Shown in pieces: positions 37,355-49,411 of a DNA stretch of 64,000 nucleotides. The first letter of the stretch is position 1; the number at the start of each line of letters is the position of its first letter. The notes below the pieces were generated by a model. That model did not search any database and had not been told where the DNA came from. It was given only the letters and a program-made list of their open reading frames with translations. The translations under genes were made by a program, and so were the position numbers. The stretch is from Combretum micranthum (lineage: Eukaryota; Streptophyta; Magnoliopsida; Myrtales; Combretaceae). The stretch is from NCBI GenBank assembly GCA_024138025.1, contig JAMXBD010002496.1, positions 1-64,000 of the forward strand, read 5' to 3'.

Positions 37355-37840
37355 GATATTCGAATGGGCTTCAGGATCTTTTTAGTGAGACTCGAATAGG
37401 CTTCGAGTCATTTTCTTTTTAAGCAGACTTAGATGGGATTTGGTCTTTGCTTTTTAGGGAGACTCGGATGGGCTTCAGGTCTTTTTCTTTTTAAGGAGAC
37501 TCAGATGGGCTTTGGTCTTTACTTTTTAGGAAGACTTAGATGGGCTTCAGGTCTTTTCTTTTTTAAAGACTCAGGTATACTTCAGTCTTTATTTTTTAGG
37601 GAGACTCGAATAGGCTTCAAGTCCTTTCTTTTTTAAAGACTCAGGTAGACTTCGGTCTTTGCTTTTTGGGGAGACTCAGATGGGCTTCGAGTCTTTTTCT
37701 TTTTAAAGAGACTCGGATGGGCTTCGGGTCTTTTCTTTTAAGGAGACTCGGGTAGGCTTCAGTCTTTACTTTTTAGGGAGACTTGGATAGGCTTTGGGTC
37801 CTTTTTTTTTTTAAAGAATCAGGTGGACTTCGGTCTTTGC
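37355..37840. repeat. Tandem repeat in Ogre 3' untranslated region
   Basis: About a dozen imperfect units of roughly 38 bp follow the pattern GAGACTCGGATGGGCTTCRGGTC, then a T-rich CTTTTTAA or CTTTTTAGG. Alternating unit types (GGCTTCRGGTCTTTTTC and GGCTTTGGTCTTTRC) suggest a dimeric register. It lies between the integrase end and the polypurine tract, a position where Tat/Ogre elements are known to carry variable tandem repeats. Confidence 0.88.
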
Positions 37841-38289
37841 GCAAAGTTTTGGAAAAAGTTCTTTAACCTTACCGACCCTTACTGTAGTCTTTTGAAAGAT
37901 AGCCATCTAGTATCATGTTCATGAACCCATTAACAGTGGTCCTGCATCGGTATCAATGGCACTGTTTGACTGATTCCCTAAGCTTGTTTCCTTCTAGATA
38001 GCATCTCACAGCTTCGAGTCATCTGGCTCATAAGAATTAGCTATAGTTTAATTTCTTCAAGTAGAAGTTAGTATCAACTTTATGATATGCTCAAATCGTT
38101 CCCTTATTATTCCACTCGTGTTTGCATCAAAGTTAGGAAACTTATCTTGGAAGGTGGCTTGATTGAGGATAAAATCGATTTTGGAGATTTCTAGAGATAT
38201 CTACTTTGCCTGCAAATAATGTAAATAAAATCAAATGAACACCAAAAACGGCAAATTCCTCATTGATCACACATAATACATTTTTACAC

Positions 38290-38692
38290 CATCTGAGTTT
38301 ACAAGGTCCTCTAAGTCTGAACCATCCATCTAAGATAGTATTGATGCCCCACTGGATAACACCTTTCTTACTATGTAAGGCCCTTCACAATTTGGTGTGA
38401 ACTTTCTCCTAGAATCTTGTACATTAGGTAGTACTTTTTTCAACATTAAGTCACCTTCTTGAAAATTTCTTGACTTAAATTTTCTATTAAATGCTATGGC
38501 CATTCTTTGTTGGTATAGTTTCTCATGACACATGGCAGTTAGCCTTCTTTCGTCAATGAGGTTTAATTGTTCAATCATCTATTTTGTCCATTCAGCTTCT
38601 TTGGGTTCATTTTCTACCAGGACTCGAAGTGAAGGTATTTTGACTTCAACTGGTAAGACGGCTTCAGTTCCATATACCAGGGAGTAGAGCGT
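38290..38692 (-). pseudogene. Ogre integrase, C-terminal part
   Basis: The continuation of integrase after the solo LTR. It reads YSLVYGTEAVLPVE just past the junction, then MIEQLNLIDERRLTAM, FNRKFKSRNFQEGDLMLKKVL, KFTPNCEGPYIVRKVL. This is the usual post-catalytic region of Ty3 integrases with the KF.P.WEGPY..: motif, here with C in place of W. A stop lies near 38,579. The frame joins that at 42,123 if the LTR and one AGCGT copy are removed. Confidence 0.9.
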
Positions 38693-41468
38693 TGTCACGC
38701 CCCATAGGGTATCCTAAACGTAACAGCCCGCCACATACTAAATAAGACTCGAATTCCCTATCCGAGCCCTTCGGGAGTCTTATATAGATGTAAAGCGTTC
38801 CTTTACGATAATAGAATACTCAACCAATGGAGTTAAATAGTTTAATGTGGCATTCATTAGCCATAGATAATAAACCAAAACGCATAATTATACTTTACAA
38901 AATCTAAGGGGCATTCCCCCGCAAAATAATATCAAGTCCATTACAGTCATCCAGAGTCCTTTAGTTTCCAACGGAAGTCTATACAAAAGGAATGAAGTAA
39001 ACTTCTATGGGAAACTCCTATTTCCGGTACCTGAGCTGTGGCTTACCTCAGTTTAAGCCAGATAAACTCGTGCTGCAATAAGTAAAAACTATGGGGGCGT
39101 AAGCTAACTAGCTTAGTGAGTAAGAACTTTCATATCACAATTAAGTACAATTCATTCAAACAAGCGATTATTCAAGCAAGTGTATGCATCAAACAAATGA
39201 GTTCAACAAACATATGACCAACCGGAAATTATATGTGGATGGACTTGCGCCCTCTATCCCGGGCTAGCAGATTAACGAATCCTGTGGTACTACTCCGTTT
39301 AAGCTCACGGTCAACTGAACAATAATTCATTTTATAGATCACGATTAACCAACAATTTCGTTTTATGGATCACGATTAACCAACATATTCGTTTTATGGA
39401 TCACGAAAAACTAACCAATGCTAATGCTCCATCCCCATCTTGATATGAATGAATCCAATTGCAATTAAAGTCGAATATTCATTAGTCAATTCTTGTAGGT
39501 GACCAACAAGTATACGCAGACATTCAATATAAGATACTAGCCAATCAGTCAATAGCTTAACACCCGGTTTCGATAGTTCTTATGTTCCATTTCACACATC
39601 AACAGCAGAAAAATATATAATTCCCATATACCCCATCATACATATCCATTTTTATCTTTGCCTACACCACTAGTGCCACCACATTACAATCACAATCATT
39701 AATTGAGAGTGGAAGTAAAACTCACTCGGCCATTGGACGCCGGTCTTTTTAGTAGTAATAGTCGAAGGTAGGGTGTCGTCTTGCTCGGATCACCTACCAA
39801 GTAAGAATAATCCTAATGAGATTCTCATCATGTAACTAATCCAAACTATGCATTTAGGCTAGATGAATTCGGAATTCTCGCTATTTGCGGAAGCTCTGAC
39901 TTAAAACGGCCATAACTTGGTCATTTTAACTCGGAATTTCGCAAATTTTATATCGATCTCTATCTACTTCGAAAGATCTATCTATTTCTAATATTAATTT
40001 CAAGTTTTGAAAACATTAAGGTCACGGAAAAGTAGGGTCAGATCTGTTCCATAAACTCTCCAATTCCGAATATTTGCTTTGCTTTTGATGAGAAATGTTC
40101 CTAGTTGATGATTCATGTATAAATGGTATATGAATGAATTCCTGACATGAATATCATGTAATGAACTCTATATATGCATGATTTTGATGATCTTTGATTA
40201 TGGAATCTTATGAATTCTATTATTAGGAAATTCCTTAATGATTCCTTATAACAAGTCATTATTACTAATCTTACATCCCCTAATGTTTTATGATTTATCC
40301 TTAGAATTTATTTATCACCTAATTAAAAATGGTTACCAACATCCATATTAGTCATGACCTCCATTTATGCATAAAAATCCACATTTTTCATTGAGTAAAT
40401 ATGTTTTTGAATGAGCTACTTAGAAAAATCCGAATTTTGTACTTTTTCTTTTCTTGCATTTTCCTTATGAGAAAACTTGTTTAATGTATCAAAAATTGGG
40501 GCTCCAATATATCTATTATCTAAAGACTTCATTTAGCTCATAAAACATGTCATCTAAGCTTAGATACTAAGTGTTTATGTGGGCATCACCCAAAAATACG
40601 AATTTGACTATACATCCATAAATCAATATTTTTCATTCTAACTTTACTACTTGTTTTACATTTATATCTTGTCTAAACTCATCTAATCTTATGGAAATCA
40701 TTCCTTCAATATACCTATTACACATACCCTTCATTTTTCTTGTGAAATATGAGTTTAAAATGATTTTGGTGGTTTTTAAAGTAGGGTTCCAAATCCATCC
40801 GAATTTCCAACAAACCATTTCCTACAAAACTTTTATTTTTCAATGTTCTTGCCTCCTATATATGAAGATCTACTATCTAACATCTCTATACATATACAAG
40901 ACTACATTTTTATGATCATCAATGCATGGAAATCAAAATAACTCTATGATCATACATGTAAATGAAGATGTGGATGTCTAAACCATTAGATCTACTAACT
41001 ATAATGCATGAATCATAAATCTCATGGCATGAACATCATATATATACAAGATCTCTACTTTACATGCATGAACAAGATGATATTTCAAACAAAACTCTTT
41101 CAAATACTAGATCCACTTCTTGTGATGGCTTGAGATTCTTGTAGTAGTGTTTTCATGTCCCTTGCTCATGCTCATTGGGATAAATGGTGGAAAACACACA
41201 AGAATGATCTTGCCATTACAAGATTTGGGATGAACAAGACTTAAAATCAACCTACCAATGGAGTCTTGGAGTAGAAAAGAGGAGAAAAGTTGAAAATGTG
41301 AGAGTGGGGGGGGGGGAAGCTCACGGCACAAAGGAGGAGAAGAAGGAGAGGTTTTCTCTTTTAAAAAAAATTTAGACAAGTGAAAATGAAAGAGAGAGAG
41401 AACATTTAGTTTATATATAAGTGGATTAGGGTTTAGTTAAATAAAATTGAGTTAAATAAAACAATTGA

Positions 41469-41512
<44 letters not shown>

Positions 41513-42122
41513 CGCGCGCCATCTCTTGTGTGTGTGTGTGTTTTGAAATTTTGATATTTTGTAATTTAGTTAATTAAAATGTAATAAATGTAATAATTAA
41601 TTAAGAGACAAAATTCATTGGAAAAGAAAATTGAAATGAGTAGTTGTAAGGATGTAAGAATAGGGTATGGGTAGTGTGTAGTGTAGGTTGTACTTGTGAA
41701 TAGTAGACAAGACATCTACTTTACCGGTTGTAACGAAAACACGGGAAAAGCTATAACTGTAATTTTTATAACCCGGAAAATTATAAAATTGATATTTTTG
41801 GAATCCTTATAAAATTACGGTTCTAATGAATATTCCGGAACATTTTTCTGAGTTCGTGGTCCGGGGCACGCTTTTCCGTAATTGAGCTCGGGAAGGCCCG
41901 GAATTGAAAAATTCCCGAATTTAAAACTTTCAAAGGTCTAAAATATACTTTAGAACAATAATTCAACTTCATTTACTTTATAAAACTTCTTTTATTATGA
42001 AACCGAAGGAAAGCCGGATTTAGGGTTCCTAAGCTCCTCTCACTAGACTCAAACTGGACCGGATTAGGGTTTCGCTTCCAATTCCTGGGGTTTCTTAACT
42101 ACTGAGAATACCGGGGTTTACA
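38693..42122 (-). mobile_element. Family-A solo LTR, copy 3
   Basis: TGTCACGCCCCATAGGG at 38,693 to CCGGGGTTTACA at 42,122 (3,430 bp), with a perfect AGCGT duplication (38,688-38,692 and 42,123-42,127). It is inserted into the integrase coding sequence of the Ogre-type element, so it is younger than that element. It contains a 31-bp repeat (39,323-39,420), the dyad block (39,901-39,942), an 11-G run (41,306-41,316) and a 42-G run (41,471-41,512) followed by CGCGCGCC and a GT repeat. There is no internal region. The frames at 40,633-40,915 and 41,107-41,379 are LTR sequence. Confidence 0.95.
41471..41512 (+). repeat. Poly(G) tract of 42 bases
   Basis: An uninterrupted run of 42 G, preceded by GAGA and followed by CGCGCGCC. 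The equivalent site in copy 2 has nine G (24,477-24,485). Confidence 0.95.
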
Positions 42123-42830
42123 AGCGTTGCTCCAATCGACACCCTTATGGATGTTCGGTAAGCCATTAATGCAAGTGGAAGCATTTCATGCTAATCCTTA
42201 TAAACGTCAACATTTTTCAATAATCCTTTTGATGTTCTTGTTGGCTGCTTCGACTATCCCATTCATTTGTGGACGATATGGAGTGGAGTTTCGATGCTTG
42301 ATCTTGAATTTTTGACACAACTCAATCAACGCTTTATTGTTTAAATTTGTACTATTATCAGTAATGATACTTTTTGGCATTCCATATCACACAATAATGT
42401 CCCTTTTGATGAATCACATTACAACTCCTTTCATCACGTTAGTATATGAAGAGGCTTCTACCCATTTGGTGAAGTAATCAATTGCGACTAGTATAAAGTG
42501 ATGACCATTTAAAGCCTTGGGTGAGATTGGTCCAATCACGTCAATTCCCCACATTGAGAAAGGCCACGGTGCCAACATTGATTGCAATTCTTTTGGAGGG
42601 GCATTTATCTTATTTATATACACTTGACATAGTTGGCAGTGTCTTACATGTTTAATATAGTCTGACTCCATGGTTAACCAGAAATAACCTAGCCTCATGA
42701 TCTTCTTAGCTAACACGTAGTCGTTCATGTGAGGTCTGCGCACTCCTTCATGAACTTCCTCCATAAGTCGCTTGGGTTCTTTCTCATATACGTATCTTAG
42801 TAGAGTCATATCAAAAGACCTTTTATACAA
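42123..42830 (-). pseudogene. Ogre integrase, zinc-binding and catalytic parts
   Basis: The open frame 42,830-42,414 starts in the HHCC zinc-binding domain (EVHEGVRRPHM ... HCQLCQ) and runs into the catalytic core with GIDVIGP (first Asp, about 42,530-42,548) and DYFTKWVEA. Past a stop at about 42,412 the frame continues with SIITDN (second Asp, about 42,355-42,370) and PYRPQMNGIVEAANKN (Glu, about 42,240-42,265). All three catalytic acids are thus still visible, though the frame carries stops and shifts. It is split from its C-terminus by the LTR at 38,693-42,122. Confidence 0.92.
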
Positions 42831-43099
42831 TATGGTTCCATTTAGCAGAAAATGACTCGCTAATCATCTTAATGATTTTTTATCTTTGTTTGTGGTATTC
42901 TCGAGATAACTGCCCATTCAGAGGAAGGTTTTGATGCCATGGGACCATGGTTTGGCCGGCTTAATTGTAGCGTAGAACGTAGATTCATCTTCTACCCCCA
43001 CCTGCAAAGGTCATATTTTCATCACTTTAGTGAGTTAGATCATAGAAGCAAAGGTGGCCAAAGCATTAGTGACCTGGTTCTAGGTCCTAAGCACATAAG

Positions 43100-43412
43100 T
43101 GAAGGATACTTCCTTGAATTTTTCCACCAATTATACCAAGTAACGATGATAAGGAATCAATTTAGGGTCCTTAGTTTTAAACTTTCCTCGAGTTTGAAAA
43201 ATGATGAGTGATGAGTCTCTAAGCTCTTCCAATTCCTCGATTTCCATGTCGATTGCCATCTCTAATCCCATGATGCAAGCTTCATATTCAGCTACATTAT
43301 TGGTATAGGGGAACGTTAACCTAGTCGATGCTGGTAATTGATCTCCTCTGGGTGAAACAAAGACTGCCTCGATCCCATATCCATATACGTTGGCTGCTCC
43401 ATCAAAGTACAA
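43100..43412 (-). pseudogene. Second (archaeal-type) RNase H of Ogre-type element
   Basis: A MYFDGAANVYGYGIEAVF start (with the Asp of the RNase H D-E-D-D set), then FPYTNNVAEYEACIMGLEMA (Glu), then a frame-shift zone near LRDSSLIIFQTRG, and KLIPYHRYLV. This extra RNase H between the RT-RNase H unit and integrase is known in the Tat clade. The second Asp (normally GDS) appears here as RDS. Confidence 0.88.
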
Positions 43413-43479
43413 CTTCCACTTAAGCGGTTCATGTTCTTTATTTATCTCAGTTACCTGGATGCCTTCATTAGGAAATTGA

Positions 43480-44365
43480 TCTTATTCCCTCAGTTCCTCA
43501 TTTTCAACCAGATTTTCGACAAGTTGATCGACAAAGGCTTGTCCTTTGACTGAATTCTGATTTACATGTGTAATGTCGAACTCAGAGAGTAACATCTACC
43601 ATTTAGATACCCTTCCAATTAAAGCCGATTTATCTGCTAAGTATCTCAAACGGTCATGTTTTGTGATGAGTTCGATTGAGTAGAAAAGTGTGCACTGCCT
43701 AAGATGATGCATGACATAAACTAATGCACAACAAGTTCTTTCAACTTCCGAGTATTTCTATTCTCTATCCGTAAATTTTTTACTTAGGTAGTAAATAACC
43801 CTCTCTTTTCCATATCATCCTTTTGTCTAAACACACACCCCATGGATTCAGGGAGAAGTGTTAAATACAAGAATAAGGGTCGTCCTGGTGTTAGAGTTAT
43901 TAGTATTGGCGTATTTATCAAATACTGCTTGATTTTATTGAACGCGTCTTCACATTCTTCATTCCATTATATTCGGGCATTCTTTCTTAGCAACTTGAAT
44001 AACGGGCGACACTTGATGGTCAGTGGGGAAACAAATCGAGCAAAGTAATTTAATCTCCCCAAAAGGCCCTTGACTTCTTTTGATGTTATTGGAGAAGGTA
44101 AATCTACTATCGCTTTAACTTTATTCGGGTCAATTTCAACTCCTCTTCGACTAACCATGAATCCTTAGAGTTTCCCTGATGTTACTCCAAAAATGCACTT
44201 TTTGGGATTCAACTTCAATTAAAATTTTCTCAATCTTTCAAAAAGCTTTCTTAATACATCTACATGACCTTCTCCCTTTTTTGTCTTGGCGATCATATCA
44301 TTGACGTATACTTTGACTTCCTTGTGCATCATGTCGTGGAGTATTGTTAGCATTGCTCGTTAGTA
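43480..44365 (-). pseudogene. Ogre reverse transcriptase (3' half) and RNase H
   Basis: Begins abruptly in the RT palm with LTILHDMMHKEVKVYVNDM, then the thumb/connection (LKLNPKKCIFGV, GVEIDPNKVKAIVDLP, LGRLNYFARFV) and a decaying RNase H (GRPLFLYLT..., WNEECEDAF). The YVDD box is YVND (Asn codon at 44,300-44,302), so a catalytic Asp is lost. The RT fingers and first catalytic Asp are absent. Several stops are present. The longest clean open piece is 43,967-44,158. Confidence 0.9.
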
Positions 44366-45499
44366 AGTTGCTCTTGACTACTATGAACAGGGCTTTGTTA
44401 CGTTGCGCTTCTTCCTCCCTAATTCTTCCTATGAGAATGTAATTTGATTTGTTACAAATATGGAACTTACTACATGCCTGAGAGTGCTTTCTGATGTGCC
44501 TTTGGGAACCTTTACTTCTTTAAGAACCTTGAACAGAGCCTTACGGTGGACATCAGAGCTTATTAATATACTCATGAGTAATATCTGAGTGGTGTTTTAG
44601 CTAACGGTTCCACTACCTTAAATTCACTTGCTTTCATCAATTTTTCAAATGTTGACTTTTCATCTTCCTTCTCTCTTTCTTCTCTGTCTTGATGAGATGG
44701 TTCCCTAGTTACATTCTTTCCATTTGGGTCATAAATTCTTCCTGATCGAGTAAGCCCACCGATCATTGCCATGGAAGCATGATTGACTACTCGGCAATCA
44801 AATGGAGTAGCTTTGTAATCATTTGAAGCAATCGGTACATGAAAAGTGTAACTTTTGGGTTTTAGCAAAGCAACCTCTTCTTCTACATTCTTGGACCACT
44901 CAATCTTAATTGATCTCGTGCTTCCCCCAATCATCCCTATAAATTCTTCCTCGTCATGTGTTTCTTGGGTAACCTTATCACTCTCTTCAAACTTTAGGCC
45001 CTACTTAGTTGCAGGGGCGTCAATGTAAATTCGTGGTTCAAACCAATAGTCTACCAAATATTGGTATTTTCCTACTTCTCCCAAAGTTCCTACAGTTGGA
45101 TCTCCTATGTGGTATCTCTCCCATAATTCTGCTTGAGTGCTTTGTTTTCTTGGTTTCGGGACTAACATCTCCATGATATCTTTCTTCTTGATAACCTCGT
45201 CTTGCACTAGCTGGTAGATGGCTGGTCTGGTCTTAGTCTGATCTATCATATTAATGTAAAGTAACTGTCCCATCTTTCGAAGGTTCCATGCTACTTGTTC
45301 TATGGTGATAAGTAATTCATCTAAATTCACTTTGGGCTCTGAAGCTTCAACGGTGACCATATTGATGACGAAACCATGATTTGGCAAAGGATTAGTTGAA
45401 ACATTTGGAGTTTCAACAAAGTCCAGTGGGATGATCTTTACGTCAATGAGATCTTGGAAATTGTTTCTGAGCCTCTGACAACTGTCCGTAGAATGTCTC
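44366..45499 (-). pseudogene. Ogre gag C-terminal region and protease remnant
   Basis: Directly after the solo LTR junction the frame resumes HSTDSCQRLRNNFQDLIDV, the second half of the cysteine/histidine motif typical for this clade. Linker sequence follows, including the open pieces 45,387-45,001 and 44,934-44,572 (IGGLTRSGRIYDP, FEKLMKASEFKVVEPLAKTP). A short start of the protease domain (EEEAQRNKALFIVVKS) then stops near 44,370, where it is fused to mid-RT. The catalytic protease part is deleted together with the start of RT. Confidence 0.82.
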
Positions 45500-48400
45500 T
45501 GTCATGCCCTAAAAGATACCCTAAACGCGACAGTCTACCATATTCAACGTTAAAGCTTAAGTACGACAACCTTAGTCATCCCATAAGCTTGGATATTGGG
45601 TGTAAGGCATATATTCACGATCATAAAGGACCAACTTTGAACCAAGTTATTTAAAAAGACATTCATATAGCAGTTTAAGAATGAAAATCATAACACAAAA
45701 TCTGAAATAGGGAAATATATAAAGGTCTTACAAATAACAAAGGGGCATTCCACCATAAAAAGATATAGTCCATCAAAGTCTATTGAAGTCTAATCAAGGT
45801 AATTACATAGAGATTTACTTAGAAGTCTAAGTTTACATCTGTTCTTTCTTCTTCCAAAAACTCCTTCAGCCAAAAGGTAATACCTGTGAGAAATAACCTC
45901 AGCGCTTCAACCATAAATAAGGAAACTGCAAAAGGTATCTATAAAGGGATAAGCTTCTTGCATAGTGAGAATTAAATCCACAAGTAAAGTACTAAAAAAT
46001 CAATAATCAATCACGTTATTTAACAAACATATGAGATGTAATCAAACACATGAGCAAAAAATACATACGATTTTCCGAGAATCATATGTTTGAATGGATT
46101 TGTCCCTCCATTCCGTGGTTAAGTGTTATGGGCAATGAAGCCATAGTTTGCAAATAATACTTTTGTAGATTTATATATATTCCTACTAATCGCTAAAATG
46201 TAGTTAATTCAGGTACCCACTTCACCATTTAATTTTGGGCAATCAAAGTCGTAGAATATATTTTCAGGTCCTCAACCTCATTACTATGCTCTTGTCCCAC
46301 TAAGAGTATAGTAATGAATGCAATGTGACTCACTATGTGCTATGCATGAATCATTTTATTGGAGTAATCATGGCATATATTAATCATTTTATAAGTGACC
46401 ATAGAATTTGCAGACAGATCAATCTTATACTAAATCATACAATAATTAGTTAACAATTCTGTCTCGATATACTTATCATAATTTCAACCATATAAGTAAA
46501 GCACATGCACTATCATGTTTTATCTTTTCCTAATGTGTAATGCCACTAATCTACAAGCAAATACATAAGTACAATTGTGATAATTTAAACTCACTCGGCC
46601 ATAGCAACAGCAGCTTCTTAGTCAAAATAGTCCTCGGGTAAGGTAGCTTAGACTCCACTTTACCTATGCAAAAGAAATACCCAAAATGAGTATTTCTTGG
46701 AAGTTCTACTTAAATTTGCAACTGTATTCTACTAAGTTCGTCAAAATTCGCATAGAATAAAATTCCAACTTAAAATGGCCATAACTTGCTCATTTTAACT
46801 CAGAATTTCGCATATTATATGCCAATTTCTATCCACTCAAAAAGATCTATCCATTTCTAAGGTTATTTTCTACATACAAGGTCATTTGGGTTTCTAAAAT
46901 TCATGGTACAGATTCAAAACGAAAATCCTAGCTCTTGAAAAACAATCTTCCAAACTCACCTTTGCTCAAAAATCTTTTAGCAAAAATATAGATATGTATA
47001 TACTTGAAAAAAATCCTTTGAGTATCTATATAGACTCATATTATATGCAAAGATTCTAATGGTGTTGTCTCAACGGTTATTTTTTGTAAAATAATTTATC
47101 TAAAGATGTTGAAACTTGAAACTTAACAAATTCTTTTCTAAGTGTTTGGAGAGACTTTATAATTTCTTAGGTTATTGTAAATAAGTATATTCTTATTTTT
47201 TTTTCCCAATTTCCTTTCCAAAACAATTAAATTTCCCTTTAACTTTGATCTTCTACAAATTTTGCTTTTTGTGGCAAAAATTAAGTTTCCAGAGTTTTTA
47301 TTATGTTGTTGATAACCTATAATGATTTTGACTTATATACATTTTTTAAAATGATTTTGATAAATAAGTGTCTTTTCTCTTATATTTTTATTTATTAACT
47401 TCTTTAAGGATAAATTTTATTTTTAAAACTTGGTCTTTTAATTTTCTTTACCGATTTTATTTGAAAAGAAATCATTGTTGATAAAATCTGTTGTTTTTGA
47501 ACTCATCATATTTATATTTTTATTTCTTGAAAATAGGTTGATCATTTAAAAACTTGAAAATCATATTTTTTTTCTAAGTGGGTTTATAAATTAGTGAGTC
47601 GATTTTATTTTAACTTTGAAAACTAGTTTACTTCTTGGTTTTTATTATGAAATTGGAAAGATTCAAACCTTAAGCTTTTTTATGAAAAATTTATATACTA
47701 ATAAATTATTTTTACTAGGCCTTAGGTTATTTTATTATGAAAAGAAAGTGCTTATTTCCTTTATTTCCTTAGTAAACTATTCTTGTTGTCTTTTTATAAA
47801 ACTTTGAGAAAGTTTGAGAAGATGTTGCAAAAATCCATTTTCTAAGTTGTTGGTGACAAACTCCTTTATATAGTGACTAGTTACATCATAAAAAGTTTTA
47901 GTTTCAAGTTCCTCTATTGAAGAAAAATTCCACTTTAAATGTTGTTGAGACAATATCATTATGATGATGCATATATATGAGCATGTAATATGAAAATGAT
48001 GAAAATAGAAGAAAATAATAAGAAGCAAGATAATAATAAGCAAGATAATATGATCAAGTATTGGGAATCTTAGCTTCATCAAGGTAATCCGGTCAAGTAT
48101 TGGGAGCCTTAGCTTCATCAAGGCATCCTGGGACTAAGAATAGACTAGTCCTAAAAAGAAAAAGAAAAAGAAAGAAAAAGAAAAGAAATAATAAGAGCAA
48201 TAATAGCAATAAGCTTGTTAGTGAGTTAATAAGCATTTAGGCTCTAAAATATATACAGATATACATATAGATAGTAACATATATATAGCATTAGGTTAAA
48301 AGCATAATAACAACAATAATAATATAGCATCATAATAACAACAAGACAATAAAAATTAGAATTTTTGGCATGTGCAAGAACAAAACATGAACATGTTATT

Positions 48401-49411
48401 GCTTCTACAACTCATATGAGTTTTTGAGGAACGACACCATAGTCATGGTAAGTTACAAGACATGGAAAAATAAATGGTAGAAAGGTAAGGATATTTACCT
48501 AAAGAGAAAATATGGAAGTGGTAGTGTAAGAAAAGTTTGGATAGTGTATGTGTGTAGAAAGTGTGTAGGAAAAATGGATAGTAGAGAAAAGAAAAGAGAG
48601 GCTTTTGGGAGAGAGAGTTTGTGGAATGAATTTGAAAGAGTTTTAGTATGGTAAATGAATATATGAAAGGAATAAAGGGAGAGGGGGTATTTATAGAGTT
48701 TTGAGGAGTAAAAATTGTGTGAATTAAATAATTTGAAAAATAAAAATAAATGTGTGTGTTTGTAAGGGGACGGAGTGGTCGGAGTGATGGGTCAGAGGGG
48801 GAGAGAGAGAGTGATTTTTTATTTGTTTTGTATTTTTGTTAATTAAAATAATAAGTTGTAAGGTTTGATGTGAATGAAGATGTATGAGAAATGTAAAAAA
48901 TAGATAATAGGTATGTAGAGTGTAAGAATAGGTATAGAAAAGTAGAAATAGGTGAATAGTAGTGAATAGTGTAGAATAATATTATGAATAATAGATAAGA
49001 CTATTTAATACTAGTAGTAAAAAAAATATGCGTAATTAAGTTATATATGATATTTTTAGATACTAAAAAAATTATAAACTAATATTTTTGAAATCCTTAT
49101 ATTTTTACGGGTTCATTGATATTATCAGAATATTTTTGCCGTTGGGTGTACCAGCACATGGTTTTCGAAAATTGATCCCGTTCGGATCCGAAAGACACTA
49201 AAAATTATCGAATATGATATTTTTATGCTTCCTTATATTACTACAAACTTATCCACTACTATTTCAATTTCGTTGTTTCAGGGCTAAGAGCACGAGATTG
49301 CTGGATCTAATCTACCAGGGTTTGATGTATACTTGTTGACCTTAGGGTTTTCAGTTGACTTTCGGTTTAGGGTTTAAGCATAAATCGTAGCATAAAATCT
49401 AAGGGATTACA
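45500..49411 (-). mobile_element. Family-B solo LTR, copy 3
   Basis: TGTCATGCCCTAAAAG at 45,500 to AAGGGATTACA at 49,411 (3,912 bp). The flanks are GTCTC (45,495-45,499) and GTCGA (49,412-49,416), a 3-of-5 match; the host codons around it (GQVD, then HSTDSC) join in frame with GTCGA as the original site, so two bases of the left copy probably changed. It is collinear with 13,901-18,111, with the dyad block at 46,770-46,810 and two 38-bp repeats at 48,056-48,130. No internal region is present. The frames at 47,616-48,121 are incidental. Confidence 0.88.
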
